In this document: positions 45,579 through 54,867 of the stretch, one piece after another
Layout: every line of letters starts with the position of its first letter
Position numbering within the stretch: position 1 is the first letter of the stretch
NCBI GenBank assembly: GCA_040507985.1
Contig: JBEVNR010000012.1
Coordinates: 112,324 to 176,323, forward strand
From: JBEVNR01 sp040507985
Lineage (GTDB): Bacteria; Pseudomonadota; Alphaproteobacteria; Rickettsiales; UBA6187
DNA length: 64,000 nucleotides
Reading direction: 5' to 3'
Notes under the pieces: model-generated
What the model was told of the DNA's origin: nothing
Seen by the model: the letters and a program-made list of their open reading frames with translations, nothing else
The model's database searches: none
Made by a program: the position numbers and the translations under genes

Positions 45579-46700
45579 TTAAAATCGAAAAGGAACCGCG
45601 AAACGCAGGAACGCTTCTTCGGGGCGATAATAAGGCGGCACCGGCACCACGGGCGAGGAGGCGCGCGCCATGTTTTTCGCGGCGTTATCTAAAATTTGCA
45701 CGCCCGTCGAGCGAATGACGCTCACGTTGCGCACCACCCCCGCCCGCGAAATTTCGATCATCACGACGCCGGCGCCGTGCAGGTTTTGCCGCACCGCCTC
45801 CGCCGGCACGTCCTGAAATTGCCCTATCCATGCGGTGAGAGCGCGTTCGTATTTATCCAGCGCCTGTATGTTGCGCTCCGATTCGCCTCCCGACACGGAA
45901 GCGTAGTTTTGTCCCGGACCGCCGGCGCCGATCACGGCTTGCCGCCCGTCCGTTCCTGGTTGCCTAGGAAGAGGCGGATAGACTTGCGACGGCATCGCGT
46001 TGCTCATGTAAGACGGCACGGGGCCGGAGCGGCGGGGCGGCGGCGCAGGTTGGGCGGGATAAGAAGGCGCGAACACCGTTTCGTCCGGGCGCAGGCGCAA
46101 GGAATCGTCGGCCGGCACGTCGAACAGGCCGGAGAGCAACTCTTCGTCGCTAATCCGTTTTTTTTCTTTTTTCCCTTCGGGAGCGGGATCTTTCTTCGGT
46201 TTATCTTTTAGAGTGGGTTTTTTCGATTTCGGCGCGTTCGCTTGCGCGCGGTTAAAGGCGGACGCTTCGGCGATCGCCTGCTCTACCGGCACCGCGACGG
46301 GAGACGTTGGCGCCTGCGCCTCCGGAGATTCCGGCAAGACGGCGGCAAGGGGATTTTCCGGCGCCTTAGGCGATGTGGCGGGAGGCGTTTTTTTTGTTTC
46401 CGACGTCTTTCGTTCTTTTTCAAGTTCCGCCAACTTTTCGCTTTCAAGCGCCTCTATGCGCGAGCGATACCGAAGCGACGGCGGCAAGGATTGCAGCGTC
46501 ACGTCCTCAAAATCGAGCCGCACCCGCACCTCTTTCGCCACCGAAGACATTTTTTCCGGCGTCGGCGCCACGAGATTGGCGGGAATTTGCGCTATGAGTC
46601 CGTGAATCGCCAGAGAGATTAAGGCGAAATAGGCGGCGTGCGTTTCTTCCGATTTTTGCGTCGGAACGACGGCGGTCGGCGATAACGCGTTGTTCGCCAT
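45579..46700 (-). CDS. TonB/TolA-like energy-transducer protein
   Basis: A 373-residue protein. A single membrane segment lies near residue 28 (FALISLAIHGLI). A long Pro/Ala/Lys/Glu-rich linker (about 100-280) follows. The C-terminal domain is TonB-like: VVMIEISRAGVVRNVSVIRST and then FLRFAVPFRF. Such proteins span the periplasm and transmit inner-membrane energy outward. The ExbD-like gene is just upstream, as in TonB or Tol systems. No exbB gene is in the window. Confidence 0.82.
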   Translation of the reverse strand: MANNALSPTAVVPTQKSEETHAAYFALISLAIHGLIAQIPANLVAPTPEKMSSVAKEVRVRLDFEDVTLQSLPPSLRYRSRIEALESEKLAELEKERKTSETKKTPPATSPKAPENPLAAVLPESPEAQAPTSPVAVPVEQAIAEASAFNRAQANAPKSKKPTLKDKPKKDPAPEGKKEKKRISDEELLSGLFDVPADDSLRLRPDETVFAPSYPAQPAPPPRRSGPVPSYMSNAMPSQVYPPLPRQPGTDGRQAVIGAGGPGQNYASVSGGESERNIQALDKYERALTAWIGQFQDVPAEAVRQNLHGAGVVMIEISRAGVVRNVSVIRSTGVQILDNAAKNMARASSPVVPVPPYYRPEEAFLRFAVPFRF

Positions 46701-46705
46701 ATATG

Positions 46706-47143
46706 CTACCGATCCGTTTTTACCGCGAGCCTGACGCCTTGAAAGCCGATGCGCTCGGCTATCTCCAGCACCGGCGCGGCGAGCGCGGCCGGCACGTCGG
46801 CGTCGGCGCGCAAATTGATGTGCGGCAGGGCGGCGCCGTCATATTTCGCCGCCAATTTTAACATCGCCGCCGTGACGTCGCGCATGTCCACGTACACGTC
46901 TTTTCCGATGGCCACGCGCCCCTCGCTGTCGACGGAAATTTCCGGCCCCTCCTCGTAATCTTCGGCGGCTTCGGCGGAGGCGCTGGGCAAGTCGGTTTTG
47001 AGCGCCCGCTCCGGCACAAGCGATCCGGCGGTGAGGAAAAAAATCAACAGCAAAAACACGATATTTATCAACGGAACCATATCAGGCTCCACCCCTTTCG
47101 AGCCGGGAGAAGCGAATAAGCGTTGTTTTTGCCGCATATGCAT
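46706..47143 (-). CDS. ExbD/TolR-family protein
   Basis: A 145-residue membrane protein with one helix (about residues 20-42: DMVPLINIVFLLLIFFLTAG) and a periplasmic domain. In classic ExbD/TolR the helix carries I-D-V at this point, with the aspartate as proton carrier. Here the residue is asparagine (LINIVF). The periplasmic part ends GFQGVRLAVKT, typical of the family. The start overlaps the aroF stop (TAATG), and the TonB-like gene follows. Confidence 0.85.
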   Translation of the reverse strand: MHMRQKQRLFASPGSKGVEPDMVPLINIVFLLLIFFLTAGSLVPERALKTDLPSASAEAAEDYEEGPEISVDSEGRVAIGKDVYVDMRDVTAAMLKLAAKYDGAALPHINLRADADVPAALAAPVLEIAERIGFQGVRLAVKTDR

Positions 47144-48549
47144 TATTCCGCGTTGTCCGTGACGTCGCCCGATGCGCCACGCCGCAATTCTTCGGCGATA
47201 AGAAACGCCAGCTCTACGCTTTGCGAGGCGTTAAGCCGAGGATCGCAATGGGTGCGGTAGCGATCTTTCAGCCGATCTTCCGAAATGGCTTGCGCTCCGC
47301 CGACGCATTCGGTGACGTCCTGCCCCGTCATTTCGATATGGACGCCGCCGGCGTATGTGCCTTCCGCACGATGGACGGCGAAGCTCTTGCGCACCTCGGT
47401 CAGCACGTCGTTAAACGGCCTTGTCTTATAGCCGTTGGGCGACTTGATCGTGTTGCCGTGCATCGGATCGCAGGACCAGACGACCTGCCGCCCCTCCGCC
47501 TTCACCCGGCGCAGCAAGGGGGGCAGCAATTGCTCGATCTTAGGCGCGCCCATCCGGACGATAAGGGTTAGGCGTCCGGGGTCGTTGTCCGGGTTCAGCT
47601 TGTCGATCATGCGAATCAACCCGTCCGGATCCGTCGTCGGACCGACCTTCATGCCGACGGGGTTGCGGATGCCGCGCATAAATTCGGCGTGGGCGCCGTC
47701 TTCTTGTCTCGTGCGGTCGCCTATCCACACGAAATGCGCGGAGCAATCGTAATAATGGCCGTCGTCCGACTCGCGTCGCGTCAGCGCCTCTTCGTAATTA
47801 AGCAGCAAGGCTTCGTGCGAGGCGTAAAAATCGGCTTTTTTCATCGGTTCGTAATCGCCGGCGCTTACCCCCACCGCCTCGATAAAGCCGAACGTTTCGT
47901 TAATGCGGTCCGTGAGGTTTTTGAACAATTCGCCCTGGGTGCATTGCTCGGTGAACTCCTTGTTCCAGCGATTGACGTTTTTAAGCGAGGCGTATCCCCC
48001 TTGAGACAAGGCGCGAAGATAATTTAGCGCCTGGGCGGAGCGGTTATAGGCTTCGACCAGGCGCATCGGGTCCGCGCGGCGTGCGTCGGGGGTAAATTCA
48101 ATGCCGTTAACCATGTCGCCGCGATAGCTTGGCAGCTCGACGCCGTTTTCAGTTTCCACGTCGGACGAGCGCGGTTTGGCGAATTGTCCGGCGATGCGTC
48201 CGACCTTCACCACGGGCTTGCCCGCGCCGTACATCAGGGCGGTGGTCATTTGCAGCATGACGCGGAAATAGGAGCGCAGGTTTTTCGCGTTGTTTTCCTT
48301 AAAGCTTTCCGCGCAATCGCCCCCTTGCAACAAAAATCCCTTGCCAAGGCACACGTTCTTTAAATCGCGCCGCAATTTGCGTATTTCGGCGGGATGGACG
48401 AGCGGCAAGGCGCCTTCAAGCTGCGCCTCCGCCTCCTTCAGCGCGCGTGGATCGTCATAGGCCGGTTGCTGCAATATCGGAAATTCCCTCCACCCGGAAG
48501 GGGACCATGTTTCAGAGTCGCGTTGCGTTTGTACGGCGGACTGCATCAA
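47143..48549 (-). CDS. Class II DAHP synthase
   Basis: A 468-residue first enzyme of the shikimate pathway. GKGFLLQGGDCAESF, GRIAGQFAKPRS and SYRGDMVNG are family signatures. VVWSCDPMHGNT and HIEMTGQDVTECVGG close the active site. The long class II form is common in alphaproteobacteria and plants and has no sequence likeness to the E. coli AroG group. trpBA is elsewhere. It overlaps the ExbD gene by one base pair of stop/start. Confidence 0.96.
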   Translation of the reverse strand: MMQSAVQTQRDSETWSPSGWREFPILQQPAYDDPRALKEAEAQLEGALPLVHPAEIRKLRRDLKNVCLGKGFLLQGGDCAESFKENNAKNLRSYFRVMLQMTTALMYGAGKPVVKVGRIAGQFAKPRSSDVETENGVELPSYRGDMVNGIEFTPDARRADPMRLVEAYNRSAQALNYLRALSQGGYASLKNVNRWNKEFTEQCTQGELFKNLTDRINETFGFIEAVGVSAGDYEPMKKADFYASHEALLLNYEEALTRRESDDGHYYDCSAHFVWIGDRTRQEDGAHAEFMRGIRNPVGMKVGPTTDPDGLIRMIDKLNPDNDPGRLTLIVRMGAPKIEQLLPPLLRRVKAEGRQVVWSCDPMHGNTIKSPNGYKTRPFNDVLTEVRKSFAVHRAEGTYAGGVHIEMTGQDVTECVGGAQAISEDRLKDRYRTHCDPRLNASQSVELAFLIAEELRRGASGDVTDNAE

Positions 48550-48881
48550 GGGGCGTTTCTCCTTCGTGTTTACGGGGCGCAGGAGTACTATAACGTTTCT
48601 GCGCGCGGCGTAAACAGCAAAATCGCGCGTTAATTGCCGTCAATTTTTTATTCCCGCGCTTTTTTTTATGGAACCCGCCATATATTTTTATGTAGATATG
48701 CCAATCTGTATGTATCCTTAATTCCGGCGCCGATGTTCGCCGTTACCCGAGATTCCTCCGCCCAATATGTTTTTGGGGGCGCCGGGCCTGTTTTTTAACG
48801 TATCCATATGTATAAAATGTAGGGGAGAAACGCGTGCCGGCCGCGCTTTAATTTTTCGTCGTCCGTCTCGTCGTCAATGCG
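48550..48881. other. Gene-free spacer
   Basis: This 332-bp AT-rich stretch lies upstream of the DAHP synthase gene and downstream of the next leftward gene. I see no gene, tRNA, repeat family or clear terminator in it. It probably holds the promoter of the aroF-kps operon. Confidence 0.4.
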
Positions 48882-49700
48882 TTACACGCTATCGATTTCT
48901 TTTTGCAAGGAACCGAAAGGCTTTGGAGGGGGAACCGGAGGCAATCCCCCCGTGGTTGGGGTGTATGTGGCCGTGGTCGTGGTAGAAACGGGCTGCAACT
49001 CCGTCGACCCTTCCTCTCCTCCCATGCTTGCGGCGCGTCCCTGCAAATTTTCTTCGTCGTCTTTTTGAATGACGGATTGCTTGGCGCGCTCCACCATGTC
49101 TCTGGCGAAATCAACTATCCACAAAATCAGAAATACCGCGTTGGCGACGATAAAGGCAATCGTCACTCCGGGATGCACGTGGGGATTAGGGAAAACCAAC
49201 GACACGACGATATGGAATATCGCGCCTATAAAATAGATGATTATAACGGTCGCGACCTTATTTCGCGTATGTGTATGCAATTTTTTATATTGATAATAGG
49301 ACAACACGCATTCTATGTTTTCTCGAACGTGAATGCCGTAAAATACAAGATGTATCAACGCGGGAATAAATTCGTTCAATCCTTCCGGATGAGGAGGGCC
49401 GTATTGAATTATTTTTAGCGTTTCATTGGTGAAGACATAGGTAGTGTACAGAGATACGCCCGAGTAATACAAGACCATACAGGTAGCGAGACACCTTAAC
49501 GAAAACTTGCGTATTCCGGGAAGCGCCCGTGATTCCAGCACGAAACCGCACCCGTTCAGACACGTAAGCCAGCAGGCATAGGCCATATCGGTTATAAATT
49601 TCCATAAGACCCGCAAATAGAACATTGGAACCGACAGGTAAAGCTTTCGCTTAGATTTGTCTTGATCGGCATTATGCAATGGATTTTCGCGCTGCGCCAT
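48882..49700 (-). CDS. Multi-pass membrane protein with proline-rich tail
   Basis: A protein of about 272 residues from the ATG at 49700 (GGGAG precedes closely). Five to six hydrophobic segments occupy residues about 25-215. The last 60 residues are soluble and rich in Glu, Thr and Pro, ending in a Pro-rich GGLPPVPPPKPFGSLQ. PPVPPPKPF fits the general form of SH3-binding motifs. I recognise no family. AT-richer DNA marks it as accessory. An inclusion-membrane-like or effector role is possible but unproven. Confidence 0.55.
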   Translation of the reverse strand: MAQRENPLHNADQDKSKRKLYLSVPMFYLRVLWKFITDMAYACWLTCLNGCGFVLESRALPGIRKFSLRCLATCMVLYYSGVSLYTTYVFTNETLKIIQYGPPHPEGLNEFIPALIHLVFYGIHVRENIECVLSYYQYKKLHTHTRNKVATVIIIYFIGAIFHIVVSLVFPNPHVHPGVTIAFIVANAVFLILWIVDFARDMVERAKQSVIQKDDEENLQGRAASMGGEEGSTELQPVSTTTTATYTPTTGGLPPVPPPKPFGSLQKEIDSV

Positions 49701-50023
49701 CTCTCCCGGAGACAAGAAAGGAAATAGGAGCGAAGGTAGCCTCCTATGTATGCCGATAAAGAAGTATCGACGAGAATGTACTTAAATGTTGCGAGTGTAA
49801 CGAACTGAGTTAACGTTATGGTACGCCTCCGTACATAAAAAAACAATAAAAATTGATAATTTATTATCATGACTTGGATTTGCCGGTAACGGACTGCGTA
49901 AGTTCTGAATTCATGGACAAATACATTGGAATCCGCTTAAAATTACCCCACGGCGGCTGACGGAGGAATTAAACGACCAAGCTTTCTTCGGAAGTGACGT
50001 CGTTCCGCATTTGAGGTTCACGC
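49701..50023. other. Gene-free AT-rich spacer
   Basis: A 323-bp spacer between two diverging genes (48882-49700 and the photolyase). It contains A/T runs and should hold both promoters. No RNA or repeat of the described families was found. Confidence 0.4.
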
Positions 50024-51448
50024 GTGACATGCAATACATCCATCAACGTCCATTGGTTTCGTGCGGACTTACGCCTCGGCGACAATCCCGCGCTTACGCG
50101 CGCCGCCGCGGACGGCGCGGTTATGCCCATATATATTCTGGACGACGAAAACGCCGGAGAGCAGGCAATGGGCGGCGCGAGCCGCTGGTGGCTCCATCAT
50201 TCGCTTAACGCGCTAAATCGTTCGCTCGGCGGTAAATTAAATCTCTATCGCGGCAACGCCGAGCATATTCTGCAAGACGTCGCAAAACGCCATCCGATTA
50301 AAGCCGTCTATTGGAACCGCTGCTACGAGCCATGGCGCGTCGCGCGTGACGCGCGCATTAAGGACGCATTAAAAAAACGATATCTTCGCGTTGAAAGCTT
50401 TAACGGATCGCTTTTGTGGGAGCCGTGGGAAATTAAGAAAAACGACGGCGAGCCGTATAAGGTGTTCACGCCCTTTTATCGTAACGGTTGCCTCAGCGCC
50501 GCCGCGCCGCACGATCCGCTCCCCGCGCCCGCGCGGTTGGAGGCCCTTGTCGATAATGCCGCGCACGGATTGCCGGCGCTTCGCTTGCTTCCGCGCATTC
50601 GTTGGGACAAGCAGTTGGAACCGCATTGGAACATTGGCGAGGAGGCCGCGCAAGAACGCTTATATGCGTTCTTAGAGGAGGGCATGCCGCATTATGCGGA
50701 AGGCAGAAACTTTCCCGCTAAGCCTTACGTATCCCGTCTTTCGCCGCATTTGCACGTCGGAGAAATTTCGCCGCGTCAAGCGTGGCATGCGGCGCGCGCG
50801 CGCGGCGACGACGTCAACGTCGATCGTTTTTGCGCCGAATTAGGATGGCGGGAATTTTCCTATCATCTGCTGTATCGTTTTCCGGAACTGCCCAACAAAA
50901 ATCTGCAATCAACATTTGATCGCTTTCCCTGGCGTCGCGACGCCGACGCCCTTGCGCGATGGAAGCGCGGCTTCACCGGCTTTCCTATCGTCGACGCCGG
51001 CATGCGCGAGTTGTGGAACTCCGGGTACATGCATAATCGCGTGCGGATGATCGTCGGGTCGTTTCTGGTAAAAAATTTACTGCTCGATTGGCGTTGCGGC
51101 GAGCGGTGGTTTTGGGATTGCCTGGTTGACGCCGACCTAGCCAACAACGCGGCAAGTTGGCAGTGGGTCGCGGGGTGCGGCGCCGACGCCGCCCCGTATT
51201 TTCGCGTGTTCAATCCCGTTACCCAAGGCGAGAAGTTTGATCCCGACGGAAAATATACCCGCCGATGGGTTCCGGAGTTAACGAAGTTGCCCGATCGCTA
51301 TCTTTTCAAGCCGTGGGAGGCGCCGGAGTCAATCCTTCGAGACGCAGGCGTAACGTTGGGAAAAACCTATCCTACGCCGGCAACGGACATTTCCGAATCA
51401 AGGAAAAGGGCGCTCGCCGTTTTCTCCGGCCTTAAAAACAGCAAGTAG
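50024..51448 (+). CDS. phrB: Deoxyribodipyrimidine photolyase
   Basis: A 474-residue class I CPD photolyase that repairs pyrimidine dimers using blue light. The N-terminal antenna domain starts HWFRADLRLGDNPAL. The FAD domain contains GWREFSYHLL, FTGFPIVDAGMRELW and MHNRVRMIVGSFLVKNLL. NNAASWQWVAGCGADAAPYF is the FAD-binding and electron-transfer block. The ATG at 50024 fits the family. No neighbour is functionally linked. Confidence 0.95.
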   Translation: MTCNTSINVHWFRADLRLGDNPALTRAAADGAVMPIYILDDENAGEQAMGGASRWWLHHSLNALNRSLGGKLNLYRGNAEHILQDVAKRHPIKAVYWNRCYEPWRVARDARIKDALKKRYLRVESFNGSLLWEPWEIKKNDGEPYKVFTPFYRNGCLSAAAPHDPLPAPARLEALVDNAAHGLPALRLLPRIRWDKQLEPHWNIGEEAAQERLYAFLEEGMPHYAEGRNFPAKPYVSRLSPHLHVGEISPRQAWHAARARGDDVNVDRFCAELGWREFSYHLLYRFPELPNKNLQSTFDRFPWRRDADALARWKRGFTGFPIVDAGMRELWNSGYMHNRVRMIVGSFLVKNLLLDWRCGERWFWDCLVDADLANNAASWQWVAGCGADAAPYFRVFNPVTQGEKFDPDGKYTRRWVPELTKLPDRYLFKPWEAPESILRDAGVTLGKTYPTPATDISESRKRALAVFSGLKNSK

Positions 51449-51625
51449 ACGTATTATGTTTTTTCTTTTTTTTCCGCAACGAGTGACGCGTTTTTTTTAT
51501 AGAATATAGGGAGGCTAGCGCAGCTAAAACCTTAAAGCAAAACGTCCATGAAAGTCATTTCAACCGATGGCGCCTAACAAAGGAAAAAAAGAAATAAGCT
51601 AAAGGAATACGCAAAAGGTTATCGT

Positions 51626-53098
51626 TTACGCATAGACGATGTGCTGACATTTCATTCCGATTTCTTTTGTAAGCCAAAAGGCAGAAGCCAATTCGGTTTT
51701 TTCGGAGTTATTTCCGCACGCGGCATACACATGGTTGACTTCCCTAAGCATATTTTTAAGTTCGTCGTATCGTTGTTGATGGTTGCTTTTAACTTCTTCC
51801 GTGAATCTAAGCGTATAGCAGCCTTGAAGCGAGGAGAATATCTTTTCTAAGGCATTCAGCGAATCATGCAACCGCTCCTCCGTTGCCTGTTGCCGTCGTC
51901 GTATGTCGGCGTTGGTTAACGTGTCGGCGGCGTTAAGCGCATCGGAGTTTTCCCTTGCAAAAGAAAGAAAAATCTTTGCGGTTTCGGTGAGATCATAGAT
52001 ATTGTGAGGTGACGCAGGGTCTTGATGTGATCCCAAGGGATAAAAATCGAATGTCTTTCTCATTCTTTTCCCAAACGCGTCGGCGGCGTTCGCCAGATTG
52101 CGCAAATTCTCGTTGTTGCGTGAAATATCGGAGATGGCGCGATCTCTTCCGGGAAAGCGAATTTTACGTCCGGCATTCACGAAGCGATTCCATAAAGACA
52201 CGGGAGGCGGTTGGTTTGCCAGTTGCCGATTGAGACAGTCAAGTTTTTGCGTGAGTTCGTCGTCGCAATCGATTTCACGTAAGGCGATGAGGTCGGCGAC
52301 GATTTTCTCAAGCATCTTTAGCGAAGCGGCGGTGCGGGAGTGCGGACTCCATTCAAGAAGCGTGGCGGCAAGAAGGCAATCAGTGACGTTCATTTCCAGG
52401 TTCATTTTCCATGCATAAGCGCTCGCGTATTGTTCTTGTAGTTCTCCGTAGGAAAGCGGAGCAAGCGCAGAGTTTTTCGGGCAAGAAGGAGCCTTAAGCA
52501 TAGCGGAAAGTTTATTCTTCCAATCTTGTACCTTTTGAAATTCGGAATCCGTTAGCGTGCATGCCTTCGGCAGCATGGTGACGAAGATCTTGAAGCGGTC
52601 GAGCATGCTTTTTCCTTCGGCATAACGCTTTCGGACGTCGTCAATCAGCTTCTTGTTATCGTCGGGAACGGGGGTAGACCTAAACCAAGAGAAGAGGCGC
52701 ACCATCAAAGAGCGTTTGCTCTTTTTAGAAGCGACTTCCTTAACGACGGACGCTTGTACGCGAACGTGAGCGACGGGAAGCAGCGGCGTCGTTTCGTCTT
52801 CGCCATCGGAAGAAGCGGATTCACGTTTGCGACGGAACCAAGAGAGCCAACCGTCTTTCTTCTTTTTAAGAGGAGCCGGAGCAACATGATAGGTCACGTT
52901 GGCATGACACGTTTTTTCGTTATACGTGGCCGTATGGGATCGCTTGGATCGGGGAAGAAACCATTTTTTTATCCCACCCCAAAACGACGTTTGCTTGGCT
53001 GGAAGCTTCTCTTTCGGGGGCGGCGCATACGCAATACACGCCTTCCAAGCGTTTTCCTTCATAGCAAGAAACGCAGGCGTTATCGTAAGGTTATGCAA
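51626..53098 (-). CDS. Unrecognised protein with Trp/basic motifs and coiled helices
   Basis: A 490-residue protein with no signal peptide. Residues about 43-145 hold three spaced Trp/Phe plus basic motifs: GIKKWFLPRSKRS, DGWLSWFRRKRES and VRLFSWFRSTP. The remainder is helical and charged, with likely coiled coil near 205-310 and 380-440. An acidic di-leucine-like DETTPLL lies near residue 104. The DNA is AT-richer than the neighbours. This profile would suit a secreted effector or membrane-associating protein, but I recognise no family. Confidence 0.55.
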   Translation of the reverse strand: MHNLTITPAFLAMKENAWKACIAYAPPPKEKLPAKQTSFWGGIKKWFLPRSKRSHTATYNEKTCHANVTYHVAPAPLKKKKDGWLSWFRRKRESASSDGEDETTPLLPVAHVRVQASVVKEVASKKSKRSLMVRLFSWFRSTPVPDDNKKLIDDVRKRYAEGKSMLDRFKIFVTMLPKACTLTDSEFQKVQDWKNKLSAMLKAPSCPKNSALAPLSYGELQEQYASAYAWKMNLEMNVTDCLLAATLLEWSPHSRTAASLKMLEKIVADLIALREIDCDDELTQKLDCLNRQLANQPPPVSLWNRFVNAGRKIRFPGRDRAISDISRNNENLRNLANAADAFGKRMRKTFDFYPLGSHQDPASPHNIYDLTETAKIFLSFARENSDALNAADTLTNADIRRRQQATEERLHDSLNALEKIFSSLQGCYTLRFTEEVKSNHQQRYDELKNMLREVNHVYAACGNNSEKTELASAFWLTKEIGMKCQHIVYA

Positions 53099-53281
53099 GT
53101 ATGGTCTGACGATGGAATAGACGGTACGCTAACCGGCAGAATGATGGATGGTTAAAATGCGCGCGCCGAAGTAACTAACGGCTACCTATAACACAGTCAT
53201 TATATAATTACCATAATATAATGTGGTGCGTCTCCCTGATAGTTCAATCAACTTAAGAAATTTTTCAAGCCTGAACTATTA

Positions 53282-53478
53282 GGCTGTATGCACTTTTTGA
53301 GCCATAGGCCGGCGTAGCTAAAACGGCCGGATTTTTGGTTTTTTTGCTGCAAATTCCATTCGTTTTTTAAAATAGTTCACTATATCTTGCAAAAACGAAT
53401 AAAATTTTAGCTTCGCCGGCCGGTGGCTCGCAAAAAAATCCCTGAAAATCGTCTCGTTTCCAAAAAGTGCACGCAGCC
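53282..53478. repeat. MITE-like family B, full copy with TA duplication
   Basis: A 197-bp element with ends GGCTGTATGCACTTTTTG and its near complement, flanked by TA at 53280-53281 and 53479-53480. It is inverted relative to the copies at 17896 and 61794. The interior has two large inverted segments with no frame. It fills the 470-bp gap before yaaA together with unique AT-rich DNA. TA targeting suggests a Tc/IS630-type parent. Confidence 0.75.
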
Positions 53479-53568
53479 TAATCCTATTCGTTATATTTCC
53501 TTGATTCTTCCTACGTTTTTTGCCACAAAAACAATCAGCGCCTATCTTAACGTAATCCTTGTATCGTA

Positions 53569-54342
53569 ATGCCGTTTTTCCTGCTGCTCTCTCCCGCCAA
53601 GAATATGCGCGAGTCTGCGCCATATTATCATTTTTGTCCAACCGTTCCCGAGGCATTGAACGAAGCGGAGGCGTTGATCGAGACGATGCGGGGTTTTTCC
53701 GTCGCCGACATACAACGTCTTATGGGAGTAAGCGACGCGATTGCCGAGTTGAACGCTCGTCGCTTTGCGGACTATGATACCGGGCGTTTAAGGCAAGGAG
53801 GCGGCGTTCCCGCATTGCTGGCGTTTAACGGAGACGTCTATCGCAACATCGCGACGGCAACCTACGGCGCGGACGATTTCGCCTTCGCCCAACGAAAAAT
53901 TCGTATATTATCGGGCCTATACGGCCTGTTGCGGCCCTTCGACCTGATTTTACCCTATCGGCTAGAAATGGGATTAAAGCTTAAAACGCACGGCGCCGAT
54001 AATCTATATGCGTTTTGGAAGGACAAAATGACCGATTTGCTTTCCCTCGCCGCGCGAGAAACCGGCGCCGGCCGGGCGCTGAACCTAGCGTCGCAGGAAT
54101 ATTTCGGCGCCGTCTCGGCGTCCCGCTTCGCCTTGCCGACGATTGCCGTCCATTTTAAGGAACGCACGCCAAAAGGGCTCCGCACGTTCGGCATTCTCGC
54201 CAAGAGGGCGCGCGGCATGATGGCCGACCATATCGTGCGGCGTCGCATCGACGACGTGGACGACGTCAAAAGTTTCAATCGGGAAGGCTATGCGTTCGCT
54301 CCCGAATTGTCGTCGGAAAAAGAATGGGTTTGGCAGAGGTAG
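53569..54342 (+). CDS. yaaA: Peroxide stress protein YaaA
   Basis: A 257-residue protein of the YaaA/DUF328 family. LLLSPAKNMRES opens it, and ILSGLYGLLRPFDLILPYRLEMG and YFGAV are conserved. YaaA limits intracellular iron under peroxide stress in E. coli. lptE follows after 18 bases, suggesting a shared transcript. Confidence 0.92.
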   Translation: MPFFLLLSPAKNMRESAPYYHFCPTVPEALNEAEALIETMRGFSVADIQRLMGVSDAIAELNARRFADYDTGRLRQGGGVPALLAFNGDVYRNIATATYGADDFAFAQRKIRILSGLYGLLRPFDLILPYRLEMGLKLKTHGADNLYAFWKDKMTDLLSLAARETGAGRALNLASQEYFGAVSASRFALPTIAVHFKERTPKGLRTFGILAKRARGMMADHIVRRRIDDVDDVKSFNREGYAFAPELSSEKEWVWQR

Positions 54343-54360
54343 GGAGACGGAAATAAGGAA

Positions 54361-54855
54361 ATGAAAAACATAGGAATATTAGCGACGCTGCTATGCCTCG
54401 TCGGATGCGGTTTTTCTCCCGTCTACGCCGTGAAGGAGAAAGGCGGCGCGCATCGGGAGGCGCTGGCGAGCGTCGACGTCTCCGCGCCGCAAACGCGCGA
54501 AGGCCAATTATTTGCGCGCGAGCTGTTAACGTTGCTGGGAGGCTCGGCGGAAAGGCCGATCGAGCCTCTCTATCGCGCCGAAGTGACGTTCAAGGAAGAC
54601 GAATTGCCGCTTCACATTCGCCGGGATCGCATCGTTACCCGGTATCGCATGCATATCGACGGACGATACGTGTTGCGCCGCATCGTGGATAACGCTATCA
54701 TCACGGAAGGGACCGTCTCGTCCACCGGCGGGTATGACCGCGTCGATTCCGACTATTCCACCTACGTCTCCCGCCGCGAATTGCGCGAAAGGCTGGTGAA
54801 GGCGCTGGCGGAGGAATGTCGCCGCCGGTTAGCCACCTCGCCCGTCGCGTTCTAA
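54361..54855 (+). CDS. lptE: LPS assembly lipoprotein LptE-like
   Basis: A 164-residue lipoprotein with signal and lipobox LVGC (LLCLVGCGFSPVY). The small alpha/beta domain with YRAEVTFKEDELPLHI and TRYRMHIDGRYVLRR fits alphaproteobacterial LptE, which plugs LptD in the outer membrane. leuS and holA, its usual neighbours, are absent. The family is poorly conserved, so the call rests on the GFSPVY start and size. Confidence 0.7.
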   Translation: MKNIGILATLLCLVGCGFSPVYAVKEKGGAHREALASVDVSAPQTREGQLFARELLTLLGGSAERPIEPLYRAEVTFKEDELPLHIRRDRIVTRYRMHIDGRYVLRRIVDNAIITEGTVSSTGGYDRVDSDYSTYVSRRELRERLVKALAEECRRRLATSPVAF

Positions 54856-54867
54856 TGCGAGGAAAAT

